Positions 11,405 to 24,038 of a DNA stretch of 64,000 nucleotides are shown here, one piece after another. Each line of letters starts with the position of its first letter. The first letter of the stretch is position 1. The notes under the pieces were generated by a model. That model searched no databases, was not told where the DNA came from, and was given only the letters and a program-made list of their open reading frames with translations. Location of the stretch: positions 30,671,501 through 30,735,500 of the forward strand of contig CM066984.1 in assembly GCA_033977485.1 (NCBI GenBank), written 5' to 3'. This DNA comes from Hydrangea macrophylla (lineage: Eukaryota > Streptophyta > Magnoliopsida > Cornales > Hydrangeaceae). The position numbers and the translations under genes are program-made.

Positions 11405-11424
11405 TGGTGCCGTTTTCAGGGAAG
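11405..11424 (+). promoter_or_regulatory. Primer-binding site of element V
   Basis: TGGTGCCGTTTTCAGGGAAG lies six bases after the LTR end. It resembles the Athila/Tat-type site TGGCGCCGTTGCCGGGGA, with decay. A2 has the better preserved TTGGCGACGTTGCCGGGGAT. Confidence 0.75.
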
Positions 11425-11645
11425 GCACTTAGTTTAGTTTGTTATATTTCGTTTATTTCTTCTTGTCTTTAATTTTTGTTATTGTACTTTTTAGTTTTTA
11501 TTGCTTCACATACCATCACACATAAACTCTATACCGTTTCAAATCAAATAATTCAACCGAAGCTATAATTCAAGAACTGCAAATCTCAAATGATTCTTCC
11601 AAAAACTCTGTTAATCGAACAACTACACCTTCACATTCCGTTATT

Positions 11646-12684
11646 ATGGCTGGACTCTTACCACCCAATAATATTAATAATGGAATTAATAATGGGAATA
11701 ACGGGGAATGTAACTTAGACTTAAATGATGATGTTGAAAGTCATCACAATTTCAACCCTATAGAAAGGATAGATGCTAATTCACGCCCCTTGCAAGAGTT
11801 GTTAGCTCCCAATAGAAACACTACTCCGTCTTGCATAGCTATTCCACAACATTATGGTACTTTTCACTTTAGGAATGGCATATTACAACTCCTACCCACC
11901 TTTCATAGGATGGAGACTGAACGTGCCTATGTACATTTAAAGATTTTAAATCAGTATATGAGACGTTTGCTGATCAAACATGCCCATAAGAAATTATTCG
12001 ATAAAAGTTATTTCTTTTTTCATTAAAAGATAAAGCAAAAGCTTGGCTTTTAACTCTTATACCTGGCTCAATTACCACATGGTTTGCCATGCATGAGGAA
12101 TTTTTGAAAACGTGCTTTCCAAAATATTTAACAGATGAACTCATGCGACAAAGCAACCTTTTTACCCAAAACGACAATAAAACTTTTCTAAAGTATGGGA
12201 ACATTTGAAAGATCTACTTTTATCTTGCCCACAACATGGTTTTGAAAAATGGCATCTTATGAGTTTCTTTTTCGAAGGATTAACCCTAGAGTCTAAAATG
12301 TTGGTGCAAATAATGTGTCAAGCATCATTCATGCATAAAAGCGCGAATGAAGCCGAAACATATTTTGGTTGACTTGCTGAAAAAGTCACCTCAATGGGAA
12401 CCACGTGAAATAACATACACACCTCTTAGTGAACCTGATGGGAGCAAACAAAAGAGCATATTCTTACTTAGGGCTGAAGATGAGATGTCGAAGAAATATG
12501 AAGAATTGGCTAAACAAGTGGAAGTATTAACTAAAGGGCTAACAGAGCAACCTAGAGTGATGTATTAAGAAGAAGTGTGTCGTAATTGCAATATGGTAGG
12601 ACATTAGGCACATATTTGCCTAATATATATGTTTATCAAGAAAGACCGCCTGTAGATATGAATGTGATGAATAACTATAAGGGT
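11646..12684 (+). pseudogene. Athila-type gag, first part (element V)
   Basis: The start codon at 11646 opens an asparagine-rich N-terminus. It continues with RPLQELLAPNRN, the equivalent of PSFHG (LPTFHRM), and DKAKAWLLTLIPGSITTW, which lines up with DKAKYWLQSLEPNTIRTW in A2. The frame is open for 126 codons, then needs several frame changes. A 73-codon stretch at 12347-12568 carries the end of the gag domain. The product would be capsid protein. Element III interrupts it at 12689. Confidence 0.85.
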
Positions 12685-12689
12685 CCTAC

Positions 12690-13870
12690 TATAGGGAAAA
12701 TAGGTTTAAAATTATTTATTTAAATGCGCAGCAGAAAGACAAAGTTTGAAAACTTTATTGGTAGCTTGGATCTACTACTCATCAATTCCACAGATGCGTA
12801 TATACAAGAGGGAAAAGAGTTTATATCTAACGGTCTTGAACCCAATTCTGATTGTCTTCTTCCTCGATGGTGCAGCAACCTCCACTAGATGGTCTTCACT
12901 CCTATGTCTCCTTCGAACACTTTCGGAGAGGCTAGAGATGGTGGGAACTCTAATAGGGAGGATAAGAAGGCTAAGGAAACCCTAAAAAAGTTTCTGAAAA
13001 TGTGAATAACTATTAAATTATGTACGTAGCTGCTCTATTTATAGATTTCCAAACCAACTTTAAGCCTCCGAAATGATAACTAGACTTGTTTGGTGTACTA
13101 ATCTCCTTCTACCATCAGCATTCATAATCATATTCAGGTAGTCAGATAACTATTACTGTCAACCTGAATCATGATTACTTCTTGCATTTCTTGAGTCCCA
13201 TTCACCACTCATGATTACCAAACATGTTGATAACTTTATCAACAAGAATGCAGTTCTTAGTAATCAACTTGGTGACATTCTCAAGGGAATACTTACTCTC
13301 TATCAGAGGGTAGTTTCTATCTTGACAATATGTGTTCACAACCCTGTGAATATGACATACCCAAGATACCCAAATGTTGATCTTTAAGGTTTCACTGATT
13401 GGTAAATCAAAGCAGCTATACCAACAGTCTGCATTCATAATCATCTCAAGATTGAGAACACGTACCTTATACAAGTTATGAGCTCCTATAGACTATTGAT
13501 AGTCTTAAGTGTCAATAGGAAAACTCAGGTCCATCAATGCACTATAAGCACTAGCATATTAACTAAGAGTTATACTCTAGTGATTGAGATTCATCACTCC
13601 ATTCAATAGTAGTTAATAATGCTACAATATAAGCCTGATGAGATATCCAATCTCATCATCCACTGTGACAATCTCTAAGTATCAAAGAATAGTAATTCGT
13701 ATCTCGCTTGCATGTATCTCATATACACACGAATTGCTTACTATGATAATTAAGGATTAACAATAAACTCATAAAAGAAACATCCACGATGAAATGTGAA
13801 GTTGATATCCATATATTAAAATGTCAATGTCTCATCCATAAAGTAATGGCTTGAGGGCATAAACCCAATA
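12690..13870 (-). repeat. 3' LTR of element III, shortened
   Basis: It pairs with 45466-46894 but is about 250 bp shorter. A deletion near 13070 joins text just upstream of the TATA box to the distal U3. It removes the whole GATC-palindrome array. The TATA box CTATAAATAG (minus) remains at 13035-13044. Confidence 0.92.
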
Positions 13871-15193
13871 AACTCCCACTTACACTCATAACCATTCAGG
13901 ACTACATCTGAGACCTAGACTATTAAGATGACAATTAAAGACCTTCTATGGCAAGGCCTTTGTAAAAGGATCTGCAAGATTGTCAGCGGTGGCAATCTTG
14001 GTGACAGTCACATCTCAACGTTGAATAATATCTCGAATTAGATGATATTTCTACTCTACGTGCTTTCCCTTTTCGTGGTTCCTTGGCTCCTTGGATTGAG
14101 CCATTGCCCCATTATTATCGCAATATAGCGTAATAGGAGACAGCAATAGTAGTACTACCTCGAGCTCCATAAGGAACTTCTTGAGCCAAACAGCTTCCTT
14201 TGCGGCTTCACAAGTAGCCATATACTCAGCTTCTGAAGTTGAGTCTGCAATGTATATCTGCATAATGCTCCTCCAACTAACAGCACCACCTCCCAAGGCA
14301 AAGATATGTCTGGATGTCAAATTCCTTGAATCTTTATCTGACATAAAGGTCGAGTTAGTGTATCCTACTGGAATTTACTCACTACCGCCATACATAAGCA
14401 TGTAATCTTTAGTCCTTCTCAAGTACTTAAGAATGTGCTCAACGGCTATCCAGTACTCTGGACCTAGATTCGATTGATACTTGCTAACCATGCTAATGAC
14501 AAAGCAAATATTTGTTCTAGTGCATAACATCCCATACATGAGGCTTACCACTGTCGAAGCATAGGGAAATCCTGCCATGTAATTCTTCTCCTCATATGTC
14601 TTTGGACATTGGTCCTTAGAGAACGGTAAACCATGCCTAAAAGGTAATAAACCCTTCTTCGAATTGCCCATGGAAAACCTAGTTAGTACCTTATCAATAT
14701 AACCAGCTTGAGATAATCCCATTATCTTTCGCTTGCGATCTCGAAAGAGCTTTATCCCAAGGATATAGCTCGCCTCCCCTAGATCCTTCATATTGAACGT
14801 ACTAGCTAGCCAAACCTTAACTGTTAACAATGCCACTACATCATTCCTAATGAGTAGAATGTTGTCAACGTAAAAATCAAGAAAAGCTATCACGTTCACT
14901 TTACACTTCTTGTATACACAAGGCTCATCTAGATTCTGTATGAAACGAAATGACTTGACCGCTTGGTCAAAATGAATATTCCAACTTTTGGATGCTTGCT
15001 TAAGCCCATAAATGGACTTTTGTAACTTGCATACCAAGTTACTTTTTCCACCAGCTATGCACCCTTCTGGTTGCTGCATATAGATGTCCTCCTTAAGATT
15101 GCCATTCAAGAATAAAGTCTTGATGTCCATCTGCCACATCTCATAATCTAGGCATACAACAATGGACAAGAGTATTCTGATGGACTTGAGCAT
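13871..15193 (-). pseudogene. Copia RT and RNase H of element III, broken
   Basis: The 14375-15193 frame encodes RT: MDIKTLFLNG, GLKQASKSWN and FYVDNILLI. The catalytic YVDD has become YVDN. 14051-14344 encodes RNase H text ([20 protein letters not shown]). Frames are split by a stop and an indel, and most substitutions relative to I look like transitions. It would have copied the element RNA; here it cannot. Confidence 0.92.
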
Positions 15194-15235
15194 GACTACT
15201 GGCGAGAAGGTTTCCTCATAGTCAATGCCCTCCCT

Positions 15236-16550
15236 CTAAGTATAACCTCTCACTACAAGCCTTGCCTTAAAGGTCTCAAACTTTCCATCAGATCCTCTTT
15301 TCCTCATATAGACCCACTTACAGTTAATGGGTTTAATATTAACTGGAAGTTCTACAAGATTCCAAACCTGATTGGAATACATAGATTCTAATTCATTCTT
15401 CATAGCTTTAACCCAATGAGTTGAATCAATATCAGCCATTGCCTCTTTATACGTGGCAGGATCAGATTTAGATTCTATGGAGATAGCTTCAAAAACTTCT
15501 GCTAAGAACATGTATCTATTAGGTTGGCTAATAATCCTTCCTCTATGATGAGGTATCGGTGCAAAAATGATTAAAGAAGTGATATTTTCTTGTCTTACAT
15601 CATTATCAACTATGAGTAAGACTGAGAGCTCTCCTTCTATCTCTTTAAGATCTATCCTTCCCTTAGGCTTATGGTTCATGATATAATCATCCTCCTAGAA
15701 AACAAAATTTATGCTAACGAACACTTTTTGTTCTCTTGGATCATAAAAATGACATCCATAATTACCCTTTGGATACCCTACAAAGTAACATACTTTTGAT
15801 CTAGAATCCAACTTGCTCATCTTTCCTTCCAACATATGTCCCAAACTCCCCCATATCCTGAGATGTTGCAAAGAAGGCTTGTGCCGAATCCACATCACCC
15901 GTGGTGTCCTGGGAATAGATTTTCTTAGTAAGATTTAGTATGTACGCAGCTGTTTCCAAGGCATAACCCTAAAGGAATAATGGCAACTCCAAATAACTCA
16001 TCATCGACCTAGCCATGTCTAAAAGAGTCTGATTCCTTCACTCTACTACACCATTCTGCTGAGGCGTACCAAGTGCAGTCTATTGTAACAGAATCACATT
16101 TTATATGAGGTGATCAATAAACTCATTAGAGAGGTACTCGCCACCTCGATCAGATCGAATGGCTTTGATATATGTTCCTAATTACTTCTCTACTTCAGCC
16201 CTAAACTCTTTGAACTATCAAAAGCTTCAGATTGTGTATACATATCCATACCTAGAGTGGTCATCAATAAATATTATAAAATACTCATAACCACCCCTTG
16301 CTCTAATATTTATTCGTCCACACACATTAGTATAAACTAATTCCAACAATGCATTGGTCCTATTACCCTTCGCTAGAAAGGGCCTTTTGGTCATCTTACC
16401 CTCTAAACAAGACTCGCAGACTTCCATTGGTTCAAGAACCAAATCGCCTAACACCCCTTCTTGGACTAGTTTGCCAATCCTATTTAGTTTGATATGGCCA
16501 AGATCATATGACAAAGCCTTATTGGATTAGTGAAAGGTTCCTTTCTTTTA
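15236..16550 (-). pseudogene. Copia integrase of element III, broken
   Basis: Pieces at 15236-15679, 15695-15898 and 16227-16514 match the integrase and linker of element I. The zinc-binding CESCLEGK is kept, but the first catalytic aspartate (HTDVCGP in I) reads YTNVCGR. Stops lie between the pieces. Confidence 0.9.
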
Positions 16551-16560
16551 GATGGTACAA

Positions 16561-16706
16561 TTACCACTGAGTTATTGAGTTCCATGCAAGAGTCTTTAGA
16601 AATATTAGGAGTAATCACATATAAGCCATTAGTTTACCACTGAGTTATTGAGTTCCATGCAAGAGTCTTTAGAAATATTAGGAGTAATCACATATAAGCC
16701 ATTAGT
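16561..16706 (-). repeat. 73-bp tandem duplication in protease-integrase spacer of III
   Basis: The text starting TTACCACTGAGTTATTGAG occurs at 16561 and 16634 with almost no change. Elements I and II have a single copy. 73 is not a multiple of three, so the duplication also shifts the frame. Confidence 0.9.
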
Positions 16707-17941
16707 TTTAACACCAGAACATATAAAGAACAATTTCTTTTAATGACAACTTATGTTCCAAAATGAAAAGAATAATTTTTATTCGATTAATCTGAAACAG
16801 AAATTAATTACGTCTTATTAAAACTAAAACTAAAACTAAAACTATTTTCTAATAAAACTATCATCGTATTGTCTAAAAACTCTAAAAGTACTACCCCTAT
16901 AGCCAGCACAAAAATGGTTGCGGTAGATCCCAGAGTTAGCACGATTTCTCCATCACTGCATTTTTTGGTTGATCTAAACCCCTACAATGAATTATAGATA
17001 TGGTTAATCACACCAGAATCAATGCACCAAGTGTTTGAAATATCTGTTATAAAACTTTCTTCAATCACATGTGATTCAATCATACCTTGAACTCTTGTAG
17101 CTAAGAATTTTGGACAGTTCCTCTTCTAGTGGCCCTTCTCACCGCATTGAAAACACTTTCCTTTGCCTTGGCCACCCACCTTCCCTATACCCTTACCCTT
17201 TTCCTTAGATTTTGCAATCTTAGGGACCGTTCCAACACTTGGACCACCATTGCCAGCCTTCTTCTTGCCTTTCTTTCTGTTCGGTGTAGATCGAGAAGAG
17301 GAAGAGTTTTTCTCAACATTCAGAACATTGCCCCCATGTTTGATCACCCCTTCCACTGCCAGTAAAAAAACTCATTAATTCACTCATTGAAAAATTCATT
17401 TGATTCATGTTGTAGTTAAGTTTAAATTGAGCAAATGACAGTGACAGCAAATTGAGGATTATATCAAATTGGGTATGTGTGTCGATGTTAGCACCCAAAG
17501 TCTCCAGTTTGTTTAAATAACCAATCATTTTTAAAACATGTTCTTTGACTAGAGTCCCTTCCGACATCTTCGCACTCATTATCTTCTACATGGCAACCTG
17601 TCTAGCAGGCCTGCCATGTTCCCCAACATTTCTTTTAGGGATTTGATAATGGCACTGGCAGAATCATTCGATTAGTATTAGTGTTGTAACATATTAGCCA
17701 TAGAGGCCAACATGTAGCAACGAGCTATCCCATTCAACTTCTTCCACTTGTCGAACTCGCATCTAGCAACTCCCGAAGCATTTGTCGTGGGTTCTTTTGG
17801 GCATTGGGAGGTGAGAATATATATGTGATCCTCCGCAGTTAAAATGATGTCTAGGTTACATTTCCATTCTATGTATTTATATCCAATTTACTTGTTCCGA
17901 GTGAGAATAGTGGCAAGTGGACTAAATGCAGATCTATACAT
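16707..17941 (-). pseudogene. Copia gag and protease of element III, broken
   Basis: The gag start codon is at 17939-17941 (minus). 17313-17579 carries gag text (MSAKMSEGTLVKEHVLKMIGYLNKLE). 17126-17356 carries the basic tail, and the zinc knuckle CFQCGEKGH lies at its end. The protease region (about 16980-17080) is present but mutated. Several frameshifts and stops are visible. Confidence 0.9.
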
Positions 17942-18704
17942 TATGATTACTGAAAAATCAACCAGATACAATGAATATGGATATCAAAATTTGACAGTTT
18001 GAAATAAAACAATCCCTAAAACTCTTATTTAAAAACAAAGTCGTCGGAATATTGAAACGAAAGAGTATAGCCTCCGTGTTGCAATCAATGCTCGATCTTT
18101 TGATTAATCATGACTTGTCCGCTATGCAACTCTTGCAAAACAAATTATGACTCCCAAACCTATTTGATATCTAAATTTTTGAATAATGCCCCGTGTGGCA
18201 TCCCTTATCCATAGCATATCTAGTGTGTACCATTAACTAGGATCCAATCACAACCGCCTCAAGTAGTGCCTCCGTATGGTGGTCACCCTATAACACGTCT
18301 GATTGATCTTATCCGTAAGAAGTTCATATCTAGTAACCAATGAGTAGTGTACCCTCTGTATGGAATAATCACCCTTGGAAAGATGACACAGAATGCACTA
18401 CTCATTTTACAGTGAACAGTTAATAGAAGTTCGTGGGTGTTATAAATAAGACCCTCTCCCACTAAGATTTAATAAATAAGGATATTGCTTTTTGAAAAAA
18501 ATTGTTTCTACACATTACCCATAAACATCCAATGTTTACTAATGTGTTGAACTGGTTTTTGATTTTCATTTTAGAAAACTTATTTTACGTGCATGCAAGT
18601 AGTAACAATATGAAATATGCCAATCACAACTAAGCACATAAAACAAAAAACTAAAATTGAAATAAAAACATCCAAACGATGCCTCTATCTCCCATGGCTC
18701 TATC
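17942..18704 (-). other. Leader of element III, gag-proximal part
   Basis: This is the non-coding leader between gag and primer-binding site, homologous to 29537-30302 in element I. Element II inserted at 18704, and the rest continues at 44516-45465. Confidence 0.88.
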
Positions 18705-20199
18705 TGAAGGAAAAGTGGTTTAAAGTTAGAGTTTAAACGCGCAGCGGAAATAGGTTAAGTTATATAACTTTTGGTATTCCAGGATCTACTACTCGTCAAT
18801 TCCATAGATGCGTACAAGGAGGTGCAAGAATTATACCTTAGTGTCTTGAACCCAATTCTGAAACTTTAACTTCCAGCAGCCTCCACTAGATGATCTTCAC
18901 CCTTATGACTCCTGCGGATGCCTGCCGGAAAGACTAGGGTTGGTGGGAACCCTAATAGAGAGGATAGGAAGGTTTTGGGAAGACTATGATAGTTTCTGCA
19001 GCTTCTACGTATAAAAACGACGATCCCGTACTTCCAGAACGCAGCTGCCCTATTTATAGATTTCCAGAACCGACCTAGACTTCGATCGATCGAAGTGACT
19101 TCGATCGATCGAACCTTCGATCGATCGAACCATTCTCGATCGATCGAACCTGCTGACTTCAATCGATCGAACATACTTCAATCGATCGAACTTGTCTTAA
19201 CAGCTTCCTCAAGTGTCTTTCCAAGCATCCTAGCGGAGCTAAGAGTGGGACCTCCTAGGCTCTTTATTGTTGGCTCAGACCAGTTTGTTAATTACCATGA
19301 CCAAACTCTTTGATCAGCAAACTAACTAACTGGTCAGTTAACGTTTATTCCACTATAAAACGATAACTGAACTCCAACGCAAAAGAACATATCCGAAGCG
19401 ATAACTAGACTTGTATGGTGTACTAATGTCCCTCTACCGTCAGCATTCGTAATCATATTCAGGTAGTCGGATAACTGTTACTGTCAACCTGAATCATGAT
19501 TACTTCTTGTATTCCTTGAGTCCCATTCACTACTCATGATTACCAAACATGTTGATAACTCTTATCAACAAGACTGCAGTACTCAGTAATCGACATGGTG
19601 ACATTCTCAAGGGAATGCTTACTCTGAAACAGAGGGTAGATTCTATCTTGACAATATATGTTCACAACCCTATGAATATGACATACCCAAGATACCCAGG
19701 TGTTGATCTTTTATAGACCTCACTGATTGGTAAGTCAAAGCAGCCATATCCACAGTCTGTGTTCATAATCGTCTCAAGATTGAGAACACGTACCTTATAC
19801 AAGTTATGAGTTCCTATTGACTGTTGACAGCCTTAAGCGTCAATAGGAAAGCTCAGGTCCGTCAATGCACTATAAGCACTAGCATATCAACTAAGAGCTA
19901 CACTCTAGTGATTGAGATTAATCACTCCATCCAATGGTAGTTAATTATGCTACAGTGTAGACCTGATGAGGTATCCAGTCTCATCATCCACTGTGACATA
20001 TTCTAAGTATCAAAGAATAGTAATTCGTATCTCACTTGTGTGTATCTCATACACACACGAATTGCTTACTATGATACTTAAGGACAAAACAATCATCTCA
20101 TGAAAGAAACATACACAATAAAATGTAAAGCTGATATCCATATATTATAATGCTAATGTCTCATACATAAAGTAATGGTTTGAGGGCACAAACCCAACA
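18705..20199 (-). repeat. 3' LTR of element II
   Basis: TG...CA ended, partner of 43016-44510. The minus-strand TATA box CTATAAATAG is at 19050-19059, and the GATC-palindrome array at 19081-19190 is directly upstream of it. Confidence 0.95.
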
Positions 20200-21398
20200 A
20201 ACTCCCACTTGCACTCACAACCATTCAGAACTACATCTAAGACCTAGACTATCTAGATGACGATCAAAAACCTTCTGTGGCAAGGCCTTGTAAATGGATC
20301 AGCAAGATTGTCAGCGGTGGCAATCTTGGTGACAGTCACATCTCCACGTTGAACAATATCTTGGATAAGATGATATTTCCGCTCTACGTGCTTTCCCTTT
20401 CCGTGGTTCCTTGGCTCCTTGGACTGAGCCACTGCCCCACTATTATCGCAGTATAGCGTAATAGGTGACAACGACGCTGGTACCACCTCGAGTTCCATAA
20501 GGAACTTCTTGAGCCAAACAGCTTCCTTTGCGGCTTCACAAGCAGCCACATACTCAGCTTCTGTAGTTGAGTCTGCAATGCATTTCTGCTTAATGCTCCT
20601 CCAACTAACAGCACCACCTCCCAAGGTAAAGAGATGTCCGGATGTCGACTTTCTCGAATCTTTATCTGACATAAAGTCCGAGTCAGTGTATCCTACTGGA
20701 ATTAACTCACTACCGCTGTACATAAGCATGTAATCTTTAGTTCTTCTCAAGTACTTAAGAATGTGCTTAACGGCTGTCCAGTGCTCTGGACCAGGATTCG
20801 ATTGATACCTGCTAACCATGCCAACGGCAAAGCAGATATCTGGTCTAGTGCATAACATCGCATACATGAGACTTCCCACTGCCGAGGCATAGGGAATTCC
20901 TGCCATGCGATTCCTCTCCTCTTGTGTCTTTGGACACTGGTCCTTGGAGAACGCTAAACCATGCCTGAAAGGTAACAAACCTTTCTTCGAATTATCCATT
21001 GAAAACCTAGTTAGCACTTTCTCGATATAACCAGCTTGAGATAATCCCATTATCTTTCGCTTGCGATCCCGAAAGAGCTTTATCCCAAGAATATAGCTCG
21101 CCTCTCCTAGATCCTTCATATCGAAAGTACTAGCTAGCCAAACCTTGACCGTTGACAGCGCCGCTACATCATTCCCAATGAGTAGAATGTCGTCAACGTA
21201 AAGCACAAGAAAAGCCACTACTTTTCCTTCACATTTCTTGTATACACAAGGCTCATCCAGATTCTGTATGAAACCAAACGACTTGACCGCTTGGTCAAAT
21301 CGGATGTTCCAACTTTTGGATGCCTGCTTAAGCCCATAAATGGACTTTTGCAACTTGCATACCAAGTTACCTTTCCGACCAGCTATGAACCCTTCTGG
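20200..21398 (-). pseudogene. Copia RT C-part and RNase H of element II
   Basis: The frame 20253-21365 encodes RT with an intact LYVDDILLI and RNase H ([22 protein letters not shown]). A CAA-to-TAA change at about 21400 cuts it from the upstream frame. One base lost near 20285 (GGCCTTGTAAA versus GGCCTTTGTAAA in I) shifts the last residues. The polypurine tract AAGTGGGAGTT follows at 20200-20210. Confidence 0.93.
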
Positions 21399-23204
21399 TT
21401 ATTGCATATAGATGTCCTCCTCAAGATTGCCATTCAAGAATGCAGTCTTGACGTCCATCTGCCAGATTTCAAAATCTAGGCATGCAACAATGGATAAGAG
21501 TATTCTGATGGACTTGAGCATGGCTACCGGCGAAAAGGTTTCCTCATAGTCAATGCCCTCCCTCTGAGTGTAGCCTTTCGCCACAAGCCTTGCCTTAAAG
21601 GTCTCAACCTTTCCATCAGATCCTCTTTTCCTCTTATAGACCCACTTGCAGCCAATGGGTTTAATATTGGCTGGAAGTTCTACAAGATCCCAGACCTGAT
21701 TGGAATCCATAGATTCCAATTCAGCCTTCATAGCTTTAATCCAATGAGCTGAATCAACATCAGCCATTGCCTCTTCGTAAGTGGTAGGATCAGATTCAGA
21801 TTCTATGGAGACAGCTTCAAAAACTTCTCCTAAGAACATGTATCTATCAGGCTGGCTGATAATCCTCCCACTACGACGAGGTACCGGTGCGGAAATGGGT
21901 GAAGAAGTGGTATTTTTTTGATTTTCATCGTTATCAACTGCGGGTTGGACTGAGGGCTCTCCTTCTATCTCTCTAAGATCTATCCTTCCCTTAGGTTTAT
22001 GGTTCATGATATAATCATCCTCCAAGAAAACAGCATTTGTACTAACAAACACTTTCTGTTCTCTTGGATCATAAAAATACCATCCATAAGTACCCTTTGG
22101 ATACCCTACAAAGTAACATACTTCCGATCTAGAATCCAACTTGCTCATCTTTCCTTTGAGCACATGTGCCGGACACCCCCATATCCGGAGATGTTGCAAA
22201 GAAGGCTTGCGCCCAATCCACATCTCTCGTGGTGTCCTGGGAACAGATTTACTTGGTACTAGATTTAGTATGTATGCAGCGGTTTCCAAAGCATAACCCA
22301 AAAGGAATAATGGCAACTCTGAATAACTCATCATCGATCTAGTCATGTCTAAAAGAGTCTGATTCCTTCTCTCCGCTACACCGTTCTGCTGAGGCGTACC
22401 AGGTGCAGTCAACTGTGACAGAATCCCATTCTGTACGAGGTGATCAATAAACTCATTAGAGAGGTACTCGCCACCTCGATCAGATCGAATGGCCTTGATA
22501 TGTGTGCCCGATTGCTTCTCCACTTCAGCCCTAAACTCTTTGAACTTTTCAAAGGCTTCAGACTTGTGCTGCATTAGGTACACATATCCATACCTAGAGT
22601 GGTCATAGGTAAATGTTATGAAATACTCATAACCACCCCTTGCTCTAATATTTATTGGTCCACACACATCAGTATGAACTAATTCCAACAATGCATTGGT
22701 CCTATTGCCCTTTGCAGGAAAGGGCCTTTTGGTCATCTTACCCTCCAAACAAGACTCGCAGACTTCCATTGGTTCGAAAACCAAATCGCCTAAGACCCCT
22801 TCTTTGACTAGTTTGCCAATCCTATTCAGATTGATATGGCCAAGCCTCATATGCCAAAGCCTTGTTGGATTAGTGGAAGGTTCCTTTCTTTAAGATGGTA
22901 AAGTTACCACTGAGTTATTAAGTTCCAAACAAGAATCTTTTGAAATATTGGGAGTAATCACATACAAACCATTTGATTTAACACCAGAACATATAAAAGA
23001 ACTGTTTCTTTTAATGACAACTTCAGTTCCAAAATGAAAGGAATAACCATTATTCGTTAAATTAGAAACTGAAATTAAATTACGTCTCATTAAAGGGACG
23101 TAAAGTACATCTGATAAAATCAAAACTTTATTGTCTGAAAATTCTAAAACTACGACTCCTATAGCAACCGCAGATACGGTTGCGCTAGAACCTAGAGTAA
23201 GCAC
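21399..23204 (-). pseudogene. Copia protease remainder, integrase and RT N-part of element II
   Basis: 22890-23204 is the part of the protease after its active site, ending at a lysine-to-stop change (AAA to TAA). 21399-22850 carries the integrase zinc finger (RLGHIN...CESCLEGK), the catalytic motifs ([15 protein letters not shown] and VAERRNQ) and the start of RT ([10 protein letters not shown]). This integrase core is intact, unlike in III. Confidence 0.93.
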
Positions 23205-24033
23205 GATCTCCCCATCACTGCATTTCCTGGTTGATCTGAACCCCTTGAACTCTTGTAGCTAAGAATTCTGGACAGTTCCTCTTCCAGTGGCCCTTCTCAC
23301 CGCATTGGAAACACTTTCCTTTGCCTTGGCCACCCACCTTCCCTTTGCCCTTACCTTTTCCCTTAGATTTTGTAATCTTAGGGACTGGTCCAACACTTGA
23401 ACCACCAGTGCCAGCCTTCTTCTTTCCTTTCTTACCTTTTGGTGTAGATCGGGAAGAAGAAGCGCTTTTCTCAACGATTAAAACGCTGCCCCCAGGTTTG
23501 ATCACCCCTTCTGCTGCCAGTAAAGAACTCATTAATTCGCTCATTGAAAAATCCATTTGATTCATATTATAGTTAAGTTTGAATTGAGCGAATGATGGCG
23601 ACAGCGAGTTGAGGATCATATCAACTTGGGTCTGTGCATCGATGTTGGCTCCCAAGGTCTCCAGTTCGTTTAAATAACCAATCATTTTTAAAACATGTTC
23701 TTTGACTGGAGTACCTTCCGACATCTTTGCACTCATTATCTTCTGCATGGCTACCTGTCTGGCAGGCCTGCCATGCTCCCCAAACATCTTTTTCAGGGAT
23801 GTGATAATGTCACTGGCAGAATCGTTCGATTGGAATTGGTGTTGTAACACACCAGCCATTGAGGCCAGAATGTAACAACGGGCCATTCCATTCGACTTCT
23901 TCCATTTGTCGAACTCGCGTCTGGCAGCTGCCGAAGCATTTGCCGCGGGTTCTTCAGGGCTTGGGGTGGTGAGGACATATATGTGATCCTCCGCAGTTAA
24001 AACGATGTCAAGGTTACGTTTCCATTCAGTGTA
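23205..24033 (-). pseudogene. Copia gag of element II, interrupted at its start
   Basis: 23215-23886 encodes most of gag with the zinc knuckle CFQCGEKGHWKRNC. Its first codons were separated by element I and lie at 32735-32795. Just after the zinc knuckle, about 104 bp present in I (28578-28681) and III are missing. That removes the protease DSGATNH motif and shifts the frame. Confidence 0.93.
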
Positions 24034-24038
24034 GTTAT

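Noticed and set aside
20384..20733. Frames overlapping the RNase H of II (and equivalents in I and III)
   Set aside because: Shadows of the true RNase H frame in other frames or on the opposite strand.
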